The position numbers and the translations under genes were made by a program. From Aquila chrysaetos chrysaetos (Eukaryota; Chordata; Aves; Accipitriformes; Accipitridae), in the NCBI RefSeq assembly GCF_900496995.4, contig NC_044012.1, forward strand, positions 25,458,759 through 25,522,758: 64,000 bases of DNA, in the 5' to 3' direction. Shown here piece after piece: positions 1 to 11,910 of this stretch. Position 1 is the first letter of the stretch. Each line of letters begins with the position of its first letter. A model generated the notes under the pieces. That model had not been told where the DNA came from. It did not search any database and saw nothing but the letters and a program-made list of their open reading frames with translations.

Positions 1-260
1 AATAACAAAAGGGAGAAGCCGGAGCGCGTGAGGCGCTGGTGCGTCGCAGCCAATAGCAAACGTCGTGACAGCCTGCCGTCTCCTCACCAACCAATAACAG
101 CCGAGCTTCCACCCCGGGCGGGGCGACCGTCTGCGTCCAGACGGACCCATAGTCGCTCCCCCCGCTCCCCGCCCCGGCGCCTGCCCGCCGCCCGACCGGG
201 GCTCAGGGCCCAGCCGGGGCCGGCTCCCCCCCACGAACGTTGCAGGGAAGGAGGCATGAG
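1..260 (-). promoter_or_regulatory. CpG-rich promoter block, probably of the next gene to the left
   Basis: GC-rich, CpG-rich DNA with two CCAAT boxes (about 50-55 and 91-95) and a CGTGAC half-site near 64. It lies just beyond the 3' end of CHTOP. In human the gene following CHTOP is SNAPIN in the same orientation, so this is likely the SNAPIN promoter firing leftward out of the window. That identity rests on synteny only; no SNAPIN exon is visible. Confidence 0.35.
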
Positions 261-599
261 CTGGTGGATGCAGAACCTGCAGGAAAAGCCGTGGCAGCCT
301 CAGCATCCTCGGCCCAGGGGCCTTTGTACAGCACAGGCAGGCAGGCAGGGCAGATCCTGCCAGCGGAGGCAGTGAGCTGCCCCTGACTGCTCCCAGACAG
401 TTTCCCCATTCCAAGGCAGCTGAGGTCCAACTCTTCTCATGGCAGAGAACACAACCTTCCCTCGGCTCCCTTCTGCCCGCACCCCCCCCCCCCCCCCCGT
501 AAAGTTAAATTTACCCCAGGGCACAGCAGAGCAGGAACAGAAAAACCCCATTTCCAGGAAAAAAAAACCAACCAAACACCAAAAAGACCACCTGGAGTC

Positions 600-1643
600 C
601 ATATTGCTTTTATAATTATTTCTCCTTTGTTACAACAAACCAGAAATACAAGAGTCCATTGAAACTGGAACAGCTCACAGAATGGCTGAACTGAAAACTT
701 GAGGGGGCGGGGTGGGGGGGAGAAACAGACCCTTTCCCAAATCGGTGTGGGGTAAGTGCAGGCAGTTGGTCTGAGCAGAGGAGGCAGTTTTGGTTACACC
801 AAAAGGTAACAGATGAATTTTGGACCCCGTTTTTTAGAAGAGACAGTTCTACCACACTTGGCCATCATAGCTGTAATTTTATGTTCCTGCTTCCAATTCC
901 TTTAAACAAACACTTGTTTTCTTGCAGATACAGAAACCACTGGTGCCATCTGTTCAAAACAATGCAAAAGAAATTCAAACTTCACCTAAAAACAACAACA
1001 AAAAAGCCAAATCAACGAAGTTTCCAACCTAGGAAGTGCTCCGCACTAGGCATTAACAGAACACTGGCTACCAACAAAAGAAGTAGTTTTGGTGCGAAAC
1101 GAGATTGGCATGTCTACAAGGAGCACTACAACTAAACCTGACCTGACTGTTCGCCCTGTTGGGAGTTTGGTTGGGGTTTTTTTTGCTTCAGATGGGTTAA
1201 ACTGAACTGCAGGTGTGAACTCAGCCCTTCGGTCACGCTTGGGGACAGGGCCGATCCCAAAACACAACTGCGGAGCTCAAGAAACACATCAACACACGAT
1301 CCCAGTGCCGAGGAGCACTTCACCTAACACAGCATGGGCGGCGTGCACGGCGAGTCACCAGCGCTGATATCAGCAGATTAACTGCAGCAGATCTGTCACA
1401 TTCATGTTTGGAGTACTCAGGGAAAGAAAAAAAAAAAAAGATGTAAAAAACAATCCAAAAAAAGGTTTCATACAACAGATAGTATCAAAATGTTAAAGGA
1501 ACACACTAAAGTCTGATCTCTCAGTAGAACAGGGCCGCTCCCTATTCCTGCGGGTCCTTCCAGCATGAATCAGGGTTTCCGTTTTTAGCTTATGGGCATC
1601 GACATAACACACTAACTTCAACAACAGTCTCTCACAATGACCT
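600..1643 (-). other. CHTOP: CHTOP 3' untranslated region
   Basis: Sequence downstream of the CHTOP stop codon with no competing gene. No AATAAA is present on the minus strand here. A TATAAA variant signal (plus-strand tttata at 608-613) is the best candidate for the 3' end. A C-run at about 482-498 lies just beyond it. Confidence 0.45.
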
Positions 1644-4600
1644 TCAGTCATTTGTTTCCGGGTCCGTCTGAGCCATGTAAGCATCCAGCTCAGCATCGAG
1701 GTGTCCTTTTGTTTTAGACATGTAAGCATCCAACTGGTTGTCCAGCTGCTCCTTGGTCAACGCAGGACGTGCCGATCCTCTTCCTCGTCCTCTGCCTCTG
1801 CCACGACCTCCAAAGCCCCCTCGTCCCCGGCCCGTCATGCCACGACCTTACAGTGAGACAAGAAGACGGTTACACACTCCACCTGACCAAGCCTCGGGGT
1901 TTGCTGCGGCTGCCGCTCCCCGGCAGAGCCTGGACGACACCGCATGCTTGGCAGAGCTGCTTCAGCACCTCCATGGGGAGGTCCTGCAGCATCAAGGCAG
2001 CAGCTACCCCTCAGCCCACTTCCAGATCCCGCACAGCAGGTCGGGTTTTGCCACGCTGGATTAGCTCCCCAGGCTGATTCTGTTTCAGTCCAGAAGCCCA
2101 CACAGACATCTGATCCACAACTAAGAGCTACGCTCTCAGTTCAGACTCCCGTCTCCCCTGCTTGTGTTCCAATCCCACCTACATGTTGCATACTTCTCTC
2201 CCATGGAGCGTACCCCAAGATCCTGCAAACCTCTGGGTCAGGCTGAAGCTTTTGGCAAAGTGGCGATGCCATCACCCACTACAGGCAAATTTTTCCTATA
2301 GATGAGTACTTTGAATTGAGAGGTTTTCAGACTGCTTCAGAAGTAGGATACCCAAGAGCCCACATCGATCAGCATGTGTTTGTCAGGCTAAAAAGTAGCT
2401 TTAGCTCTGTAAGACAAAGCTGTCAGGAGATAGGCAGCTTCCTGCTGTCTGCTCTAACTCCTACAAACATTGGGCCAATCCCAAAGCAACACGAGACAGC
2501 ATTTGGCTGGGGTTCTAACCAAACATCTGTCTGAAACAGTAACAACCCTACCATCAACAGCTGTCTCCTGTATTTCCTCTTGCACTCCTGCTTTACTGCT
2601 TCTCTGACTTGTTACTAAAAATAGAGTTCATTTATCCAAGACTTGATTCAGTTTCAGACTTTGAATTTAAGTTTATTTTGCAGGGGTTTAGACTTTCTCC
2701 TCTGTTAAATTTTTCCCCTCACTAATTATTTTAAAGAGTCTCTTGGTTTACACAGGCTCTGTATCATTTCCTTCTTAAGCGTGAGGAGACAGTGTAGTCT
2801 TCCTCGATACGCTGGAAGATTACTCACTGCCTCAACTACTATTCCAAGCATCAGCCAGCCAGTGATACCTGCAGGAGCAGACAACTTTGCTGACAGTCCC
2901 CAAAACCCCTCTAGCAACACTGACAGAGTCAAGGATCTTGGTTAGGCATAAGGCCTGGCAAAATATTTCAGGAACGAAAGCCTTAATTTAGCACTACGCT
3001 GTACATGAATTCAAGAATAGAGGGGGTTTGGGGCTGCATGTACTTATGCATGCTAGCCTTAAAGAGAAAAGGAATTAAAGCTTACTTCTACTTATTCAGC
3101 AGCAATGTGTTGCTCCTGAAGTTTGTGCACACTAACCTCTGCCACCAAGTCCTCCACGGCCCATGGCACCTCTGCCTAGACCACCTCTTCCAGGGCCACC
3201 GCGACCTCTAAGGCCACCTCTTCTCAGGCCCATCCTGGGGGATATACCTCGTCCTCCACGAAGCAGGCCCTGACCTTCAATAGAGAGATGGAATTCAAAT
3301 CAGAAAGAAATTAGTTTTCAGACTGAGCAACAGAATCAGTCACGCTGTCAAAAAGACAGCATTACTGACATACAAGCAACTCGAGTTCAGCCACAGTACC
3401 GACCTCTGAGTGAGACTCCTCCCCTCAGCAGAGCTCTTGCTCCCCGGCCACCACGCATGGCTCCTCGTGGCAAGCCTCTCTGCCCCATAGACAGTCCTCT
3501 TCCTCCCATGGCTCCACGAGCAAGGGGTCCTGCTGGCCGACCTAATCGTGCCTGAATGTTACTTTTACCAAGGCGTTGCTTTAAGCTCTTCTGGAATAAA
3601 AGATTTTTAAGAAACAAGAAAGTCATGCAGCAATCTCAGACTTGCAACACAAACAGCACAGCAATCACCTATCAATAAAAGTGGTGTGTTGTTTTGTTTT
3701 AAATAGACTAGAGGGTCACCAGCTCTCTGCAATATATAATCAAGCTTCAAAGGAAGACAATCGAATCTTCTCTGGGAGGGATAATTTGTGAAAGTCAAAC
3801 AGAGAACAAGGACCTTTCCTGGAAGCAAGTGTTCGTACAGAGACAAGAAAGTTTGCAGATTTGCAAGGAAATATTTTTCTTCACTTTTAGCAGTGCTGCT
3901 CCGTTCAAATCAGACACTTAATCCACAAGGCAGCCCACTAATCCTGTATGCTGGAAGGTGATACTCCAAGTATATCCCTGAGACAGAAAGCAACTACCCC
4001 TGCTGTGGCACAAGCCTAACCTACCTCTGCAGAGCAGGTGACATCTGTGCAGCCACATACCATGGGTATCATTCCCAGTGGCTTACTGCCCTATCCTGGC
4101 TAGGCTTCCACATAGACTAAGGCAACAGCGAGGAGAAGCATCAACTTTTCTGCCTGTACTACAAAAAGAAAACTATACTGAAGAAATTTACCCTCATCAG
4201 AACAGCAGCAAAATAGTAATCTTTGCATATCTGGCTTTTGAAGTGTGAGTTTTTCTTTTTTTTTTTTTTTTTTCCATGTCATGTATGTCCAGCCACCAGA
4301 CTCCATTTCACAGGCAGAGCTGGCTTACCTTGGGCCAGCCATAGCAGCTCCTGTCCTCAAACGCCTATACCAGAACTGCTGCAGAGATGGCTTAACTGCT
4401 CATGAAGCAGCAGCTGAACTGCCAATTTACATCGAAGTATTGTTAACATGCACCAGTACCAGTCTGGTCTCCACAGAGCAGGCTATAGCTTCTGTAGGCA
4501 CCGCTGAACCTTACAAGGAGCTAAGCAGCAACAGTGGGAACATTCACACTTGTCTCAAGAACAAGCCCTCTTGGCCCTAACAAGGTAAGGTAACAGAGGC

Positions 4601-7600
4601 AGCCATGAAGGCTGTCTGTATTTTACTACAGGTTCCAAGAGTTGCTTCAAGTTACTGCTTGTCTATTTGAGCCAAGCCTGTGGACAGCTGAATTGGTTCC
4701 TCTAAAAATCAGTCTCTTCTGTAGCTGTAGTAAGAGTTTAAGTTTTACTGCCTCAGAGTTTAGATAGTCATTCATTTTCCAACAGCTGTAGCAGCCTAAA
4801 ATGTTAACATCTCTCTTTTGCCCAGCCCCACTGGCAGAAAGGAATGAGAAAGCATGTTCTACATCCAATTATTCATTTATGTCACTTACCATGAGAGTTT
4901 AAGATAAGCTGCTGGACTTTGCACTGAAACAGCCTAAGAGTGCTCACCCTTCTGCTCTACTTCAGAGCAGTAGCACCTTGGTCTGCTCCAGCTACTAAGT
5001 AAATGCATGTCTAGAACCACAGTCAGTATGAATGTTTTTACATAAAAAAAAAAAACACAGCAGGTTTACATAAGCACTTGTGCACTCAGATGCAAAGGAT
5101 GCAAAACACAAACCCACAATTAGCACAGGCAGTGCTCCACAGGAGTTTAGAGAAGTCCTTTCTGAAGCACAGGTGACCCATCACTGGGATCAATGCTCCC
5201 CAGCACTTATGGACACAGCACATCCAAAAGGATCAGAAAAGCTCCTGGTGATACCAAGTACAGCACTTGTGAAAATCCAATCACCACATCAACTTCCAGA
5301 GCAACCTGCAATCTTTGAAGAGCAACCTAACATAAACCACGTTTCTGAATTTCCCTACAACACCCTTCTGTGGCCCTCCCTTGCAGTGTTTAATTCCAGA
5401 AGACCATGAAAGTACACCTATGCTCAACATAAAAATCAAATGGGTTTAAGAGCTAAGCCAAAAGACTAGTTCTTCCCTGTTCCTCTGTGGCACCTCAGTT
5501 CAGCAAGCAGAAACTTCATGCTTTCAATCCAGTTTCACTTACCACTTGTGAAATTCTTAACTTTCCAAACTTTTTTTTTTTTTTAAAGCAGAAAATAATT
5601 TAGACTACCATCTCCAGAGCTTTTGTTTACAAGCTCTGCAAGGCTAACTAGCACCATAGTCTGTTTTTATACAGACATCTCAAGAGATCTTAAAAAGCAG
5701 CTGCATTCCTCTTTATCAGAGAGTGAGCCCTGAATGTGAGCATGTGTGGCAGGTTTAAGTATTCCAGCTATTTGGTGAAGCAGCTCAGCTAAGAAATTTC
5801 CAGGGCTTTCTCCTCATATGCAAGCTAATGTACAGAATTATATTTAACTAATTCTGTAGTCAAGTGATCCAGTACTGCTATTTGACCTCCCTGCACAGCT
5901 GTGAGGCACTACCCCACAGGTTTCCATTTGTGCCCTACACATACATTTTAAGTTAATCCTACTAGCCTTCCCATTTAAACATAAGCTTTAAAACTTGTAA
6001 ACCCCCCTACACGCTGACAATGAGCAGGCCCTAGACAAACAGCTCTCTTTTGTATGTTACTGAGGTTGCTGTTGTAGCAAGATTTTGCCCCCTGCCCCTT
6101 CCGTAAGTCCAGAGTTATGGAGAAGCACATTGACTGCAGCAGAGAAATCAGAATCTAGCATGTTTGCTTAGGTCTTCCGCTCCGCTGACAGAAGGCAATT
6201 TGAGGAACACACCGTAAGCTGTAGTACTCATCACTGAAATGTGGAACAATAAAAACTCTTTATATAAAGGGAATGCAACACTATGCCTTAAATCCAGGCC
6301 TGCATTCTAGCATTTGCAAGCAATCAAAAAATCAGTTTGTTCATCTGGTCCTCACAGCCAGCTGCTATCAAAGGAGTGCACCAAGAGAGGGTGGAGTTGG
6401 GGACGGGAGCAACCAGCCTCAACTGGATAGTAAGTACTGGAAACAATCTCCAGCAATTGTAACTGCAGCTAGATTGTGAGATGAAGCACTTGGCAGATAC
6501 AGAAACCCAGAATGAGAACATTTCTCTGAAAAAATAGAGAGAAGATATGAACGGCCAGCACAACCTCCTCCCCCACCTCAATACTATTAACTGTTAGTTA
6601 CAAAGCATTACTTATCTGAAGTAAAAAGCGGGATTTTCTCTAAGTCCCTTCTAGGTCTCTCATTTTTAACTTTCAGGAGCATTTTTCAAAATCCACCACA
6701 TCCTGAAAAGCCATCTGCTGGTGACAGGCATCAACGGGCTGCCCCAGAATATGCCACTTTCTCTCACCTGTTTAAGCTTCAAAGCAGCCTGGACAGAAGG
6801 TCTATTCTCCATCTGCTGCGCCAGTCTTCTGTTTCTGGCACTGGCTAGCTGCTGCTGCTGCTGCATGGAAGCCCGAATATTCACTGGCATCGGCTGTTTG
6901 TTCTTCAGCATGTTAGTAAAGCTTCAAGGTCGAATAAAATGGGTGTTTAAATAAAGCTTTATTACATACATTTATTGGCATTTCATGGTTCTCAAGATTG
7001 GATCTCCAGATCCCATGAACCTTATGTAAAGAGTGGTACTTAGGTCACGTCATATGTGATTACGTATTCCTTGTTTTCCACAAGTGTGCAAGAACTGGAA
7101 ACTTGGAAATGATGTTGTATATTAATTCAGAAGTGATAAAGCTTTAGGTTACTGATTTTAGAAATGGCAGAAGGAACGAAAACAAGCAATAAGCAGAGAT
7201 GATCATGACAGATGGGAGAGGACATCACAGAAACAGAAAAGCAAACTGAAATCTGACTGCAAAAGCCAAGTTAACCTTCAAAGGTCTGAGAAAACTGCTT
7301 AAAAACCTCAATGCCAGAAGGCAGCTTTACAAAAGACATCACCCTGAGAACAGACCAGAGTGCCTCTGGCGCACCACAGAACTGGTGCTGTAAGAAATGC
7401 CACCACCCAAGTGCGCTCACTTACAAAAACAGTTCACTTGGCAATTTCTTTGGTGCACAAAGAATCTTCCGTCTTTAAGAGCTACATAGGAGCAATACAG
7501 CTAGATAGTAAGCCTCCTTAGCAGCAACCCATCAGCTTTCTACTGTGTTCTGGGAGCTACACAAGGCTGCAAAAGAAAACACTTACAGATGAGGAATATG

Positions 7601-8474
7601 GACTGACCAACATGAAACAGGCCAGCAAGTCTTCCCTGCACTGCACCTCAGCACTCATCTTTCCTGGGGTAAGCTCCGAGCACCGATTCAGGCTACATCT
7701 CACTGCAGCACTTGCTAGAGCAGGAACTGCAGGCAAATGGCCCCCTTTATTCCTGGTTCAACAATACTAACATAGTTAATCCAAGAGTTATTAGTAAGAA
7801 AGTGAAACATAACTGCAGCATCACTATTGACAGCGTAGAACCACAAAAGCTCAATGGCATGGAAAAACAGAAGAATATTCAACAGAAGAAATAAAGAAAT
7901 CAAGAAAAGAGAGAGATGGACATGAAGCAAAGCATTTGCCTCTTACAAGGCCCAAAACATTGTTAAAGGGCCTTTGGGCTTGTTTAATGGCCTGCTGCAT
8001 GCCTCTTACAGGCCAGACCACATGCACGTGTGTCTGCCTTGGACAAAGCAGCAAGCCTGCTGCAGCTTAGGTAACATGCTACCGTGCTGCAGCATCAACT
8101 ATATAAATGTAAAAACATGTGGAAGAAAAAGGGAGGGTGTGAGGTTTCTCTCGTTTGTTATAACACATCCCACCATATTTATGTGTCGAATAGTTTAATA
8201 TTAACTGCTATGGATAAATTTCTCCAAAACACTTGCCCTTTTAACCTGGTGTACCACATTTGTTGCAGTTTAAGACAGAGGTGCATAGCCATCTGCTTGT
8301 TTTACTGAGGTTAAAAGAGGGCAGAAACCACGTTGGTTTTTGGACACTGGACAGTGATAATTAAGTAAAAAAATTTCTTATGAGCTGAAGCTGCTGTTGG
8401 CTTCCTCACCGCTCGTTCAGAGACATCTTGGTGGTGCTCTTTAGCACAACCTTCGGTGCTGACTGTGCAGCCAT
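1644..8474 (-). CDS. CHTOP: CHTOP, chromatin target of PRMT1
   Basis: Nuclear RNA-binding protein of the TREX mRNA-export complex and cofactor of PRMT1/PRMT5. Coding exons on the minus strand: 8410-8474, 6768-6921, 3404-3590, 3137-3274 and 1644-1846. They total 747 nt, or 248 aa, the same length as human. The N-terminus reads [13 protein letters not shown] Gln-rich helix ([18 protein letters not shown]) follows. The centre is an Arg/Gly-rich (GAR) region over exons 4-6, the arginine methylation target. The C-terminus is the conserved acidic segment ending DPETND. Every intron has GT-AG ends and phases fit exactly. Exon 4 has a tandem TTCCAGAAG acceptor that can add or drop one Lys (KQKSLKQ or KQSLKQ). 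The acceptor of exon 3 (GAAG) is weak. A non-coding exon 1 probably ends at 9798. Confidence 0.96.
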
Positions 8475-8491
8475 CTTCAGATCAAGAGAAT

Positions 8492-9797
8492 CTGCAAAAC
8501 ACCAGAATCGGATTTCACAAATGGCACAGAGATTTGCACTTACTTGGCCAACATTAAAAAAACCTGCATTCCAGCTCCTTTGGTGGAGAGAGTCAGGAAC
8601 GGGACAGGTAACAGGTATTCTATTAATTCATTTTTAGTAAGTTTTCTAGGCCACCGTCATGATACAGCAGGTTTAATAAATCAGCAAGTTATGTTAACTC
8701 ATCCTTACTAAGAAGCCACCTTTTTAGAAAGTGAAAATCTTACCATTAGCAGGAGTAATGCTGCAAAAATACAGTCCATCAGCAGTCAAGATAGCACCCA
8801 AATGCCTTGTTTAGTACAGCATCTAGTAACACTGCCACACTTCTAAGCTTTTAGTATCAGCAAGATGGAAACCCCAGTTTGTTTGGAACAGACACATACC
8901 ATACACTTGGCAATAAAGTTCCAAGATTACTCTACAGAAATCCCATATATTTTAAAAATATTATGGTTCCATCCTCCCATTATGATTGCCACCACTTGGA
9001 CAGAGGTAAAACTGTAACGGGGCAGTCACTTCGGCTTTTTAATGTGTAACAATTCCGGTAGGCAGCTCATCTGCAGTCCTAACGTGGTTCTCCAACGTGA
9101 CAGCCTGCCACATGCCTCATGAAAGCAGCAAATAGATTTAAACTCAGCTGTTACTAATCTTTGGAGCACAGCTCAAGCCCGAGTGCTTTGCCAGTGATGA
9201 ATACTACTGAAACGTGCTACGCTCAAACCCACTAACTATGCAGATCGATTTCCCTTTTTTTTTTTAATACAATTAGTATCAAATTTAATGCTTAGAGGAC
9301 CGCCGAAAAGTACTGACCCTCAAAATACCTTGAACAAAATACCTTCTTTGCAGTGTTTTACAGCTAGAAACTGAGTCAACAGGTAGCCGCAACCCACTTT
9401 TTTTTTTTAATTAAAAATGTTCTTAAAAAGCACTTTTCCTGAACAACAACCGCAGCACAGATCGCAGAAGCAGCCCCACTCCCGTAAGCCCGCCACGCAG
9501 CGCGGGGGCAGCCCCGGCACAGCCGGCCGAGGACGGGAAGGCGAGGCCTTGGCCTGGGCCACCGATCCAGCCTCGTCCCGACAGCTGCCCTACGAGACGG
9601 GGGGAGAAAGGCCGGCCCTGCATGCAGAAAGACTGGGCAAGGGCCAACACCGCAGCACCACACCCCCCAAAGGGCAAAGATGAGCCCCCCTCCCCCGGCC
9701 GCCTGAGGGGATGCCTCGGCCTCCTTTACGGAGCCGGCTGGCCTCCCTCCCTCAGCGCCCCCTTCGCGGCCCTCCGGCCACGGCCAACCCCTCTCAC
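8492..9797 (-). other. CHTOP: CHTOP intron 1
   Basis: Bounded by a GCAG acceptor (exon 2 starts at 8491) and a GTGAGAG donor (minus strand, 9797-9791). I see no other gene in it. Confidence 0.6.
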
Positions 9798-10100
9798 CGA
9801 AGCAGACGGTCGCCAGGTCTCCGGTGGGGCTGGCTAGCGGGTGGCGCGGGGTGTGGGGCTGACTCCGGCACCCTCCGCCAGCTCCCTCCGCACTCAAACG
9901 CCAACGACAAAATGGCGGCAGCAACCACAGACACCCTCCCTCCTCCCACCGCCTGCGCCGACCAAAATGGCGGCGGCGACGTGCAGGGCGCAGGCGCAGA
10001 GCTCCGTACATCACCACAGCCCCTACTATTGGGTGGGACAGCTCTGACGCAGGGGCCGTCCCCTCGGCCATTGGTGCCCCGGGGCGGGGTGGGCAGGGCC
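9798..10100 (-). promoter_or_regulatory. CHTOP: CHTOP CpG-island promoter and non-coding exon 1
   Basis: CpG-dense block with two ATGGCGGC (YY1-type) motifs near 9911 and 9966. Two inverted CCAAT boxes (ATTGG at about 10028 and 10071) and a TGACGC element lie near 10045. The CCAAT boxes read in the minus direction, as expected for CHTOP. A GTGAGAG donor (9797-9791) closes a likely 5' UTR exon starting around 9.9-10.0 kb. The island continues to about 10.65 kb, so a divergent plus-strand transcript is possible but unsupported. Confidence 0.65.
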
Positions 10101-10987
10101 GGGCCGGGCCGTGGGCGGTGGCGGCACCGGCTGCGGTGCGGCTTGGCCGGGTTCCAGCGGGGCCAGGCCCCTGTTCCCCCCGCGATCCGGAGCCGGTGGG
10201 CGCATGTACCGGGGCCGATCCCTCAGAGGTCGCCCAGCGGGGCCTGTCCTGGGCGGGGTCGGAGGCGCCGAAGACCTGAGGAGGCCTCCCGGGGCCTCCC
10301 GTTCCCCCGCCGCCGGCCTGGGCCTGTGACCTGGCTGTTCCCGGTGCGTCCTCGTTTTCTGCCGGGGCAGCCCCCGTCTGGGGCCCGACCGGGTGGGTCG
10401 AGGGCCCAGAGCCGTGAGGGGTGGTTGGGGAGAACCGGGGCTGGTCCCAGCCCCGGCAGACGATGGCGCTGGCGGCCTTGTGCGGGGCCGGGCCGGGCCG
10501 GGCCTCAGCGTGGGGGCTGCTGGCTGGAGGCCCGCTGTGGGAGGAGATCAGAACCGGTTCCTCCAGCCCACGGGGCGCGGTGCCTGCGCCTCTGGCAGGA
10601 CGGACAACGAGTCCCGGCCTGTGGCCGCCCCAACCCCCCCCAGACCCTCATGCCCCCATGTTGCACCCCCGTGTCCTGCACCCCAGCACCACAGTGCAGG
10701 CTGGGGTCACCCACCCCAGCTGTGCTGTGCCCTGGCATGATTCGGGATTGATGCCAGGCTCAGGGGCAGGGTGGGGTGCAGGGTGCGGTGGAGCAACCAA
10801 AGCAAGGTGCAGACGGGGATGTCTCCAGGCGCTTGGGGTGACCCAGGGTGGCTTTTCCCTGTGACCCCGTGGCTTAGGAGAGGGAAAGCTCCCTGATATC
10901 CCTGGGGGCACTAGTAGGGGGACAGGGCAGAAACCCCAACCCTGGAAACGAAGGAGCTGACAACACGCCTCTGGCTGGGTCAGTGCT

Positions 10988-10993
10988 TTTATT
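10988..10993 (-). terminator. S100A1: S100A1 polyadenylation signal (AATAAA)
   Basis: AATAAA on the minus strand, about 130 bases past the S100A1 stop codon. Confidence 0.85.
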
Positions 10994-11124
10994 GTGGAGC
11001 CGGATCCCAGTGGGATCCCCCGGGTGTGCTGGGGAGCGGAGGGTAAGGTGGGGGGGATGGCAGGAGGCTGTGCGCGTTTTGGGGACGCCATGGCTGGCTG
11101 CTGCAGGGTGGAGACCAGCCTGGG

Positions 11125-11537
11125 TCAGGCGTTCTCCCAGAAGAAGGTGTTGCAGGCCACGGTGAGGGCGGCCACCAGGACCACGTACTCCTGGAAGTCC
11201 ACCTCCCCGTCGCCGTTCTCATCCAGGTCCTGCATGATCTTCTCCACGGCACCCGTGTCCTTCTGGGTCTGTGTGTGTGTGTGGGGTGACAGGCTGAGCC
11301 CCAGGGCTCGGCAGCCCGCTGGGATGCTGCTGCCCCAGGGCACGGAGGGAAAGGGGGATCCCCCGGCCCCCGCTCCCCCACATGGCTGGTCCCTACCTCC
11401 AGGAAGCAGCCCAGCTCGCTCTGCAGCAGCTCCTTCAGCTCCTTCTTGCTCAGCTTGTACTTGTCCCCCTCCTTGCCCGAGTAGTGGTGGAAGACGTTGA
11501 TGAGTGTCTCCATGGCCCCTTCCAGCTGCGACGCCAT
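11125..11537 (-). CDS. S100A1: S100A1 calcium-binding protein
   Basis: EF-hand calcium sensor, in mammals enriched in heart and skeletal muscle where it modulates SERCA2, ryanodine receptors and titin. Coding exons 11397-11537 (47 aa) and 11125-11268 (47 aa plus stop) give 94 aa, the human length. Residues about 19-32 form the S100-type loop ([14 protein letters not shown]). Residues 63-74 form the canonical loop [12 protein letters not shown]. The C-terminus [10 protein letters not shown] matches human ACNNFFWENS and keeps Cys86. The start is fixed by the acceptor CCCGCAG before 11545 and by family length. It is the only minus-strand S100 gene here, divergent from S100A13. In mammals the S100A1/S100A13 pair is also divergent. 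Confidence 0.96.
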
Positions 11538-11832
11538 GGCTCTGGCTGCGGGGAGGCACCCGCCGCGTTACGGGGAGCAGCTGCCAGCCCCCCTTGCCAT
11601 GAGGTGCAGCCCCCAAATCGCAGCCACCCCTGCCCTGTCCCCTGCGAGGGAGCGTTGCATGCCGTGGCCTCCACTCTGAATGCTTGGTGCCAGGCAGACA
11701 GCTGGGGGCTGTGAGGGTCTCAGGGCACCCTGCTGCTCCCCAGGGCTGGATGGGGTGCTCCTGTGGGAGGGGGCCCCGGCCGCCTGCCCCCTCGCAGGGC
11801 AGCTGTGCCCCCGCCGGGACCTGCGCTCACCT

Positions 11833-11910
11833 GAGCTCCCAGCTGCACTGCCTGCCCGCTGCTCAGAGTGTTCCGGGCTGGGCCAGCCGGGGATGTTAAA
11901 TAAGCTCCAA
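11833..11910 (-). promoter_or_regulatory. S100A1: Putative S100A1 TATA-like promoter and exon 1
   Basis: The minus strand carries a TTATTTAA element at about 11893-11903. It is followed about 65 bases downstream by a good donor, GCTCAG|GTGAGCG, with the exon end near 11833. This fits the short non-coding first exon of S100 genes. Transcription start is inferred near 11868. Confidence 0.45.

Noticed and set aside
1738-2064. Plus-strand open frames with Pro/Arg repeats opposite the CHTOP terminal exon
   Set aside because: Complement of the Arg/Gly-coding region of CHTOP.
5080-5409. 109-codon plus-strand open frame inside a CHTOP intron
   Set aside because: No splice context, no family resemblance, and length within chance in this region.
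9711-10751. 346-codon open frame on the plus strand over the CHTOP CpG island
   Set aside because: GC-driven open frame with low-complexity Pro/Arg/Gly composition, no domain, and a position over a promoter.
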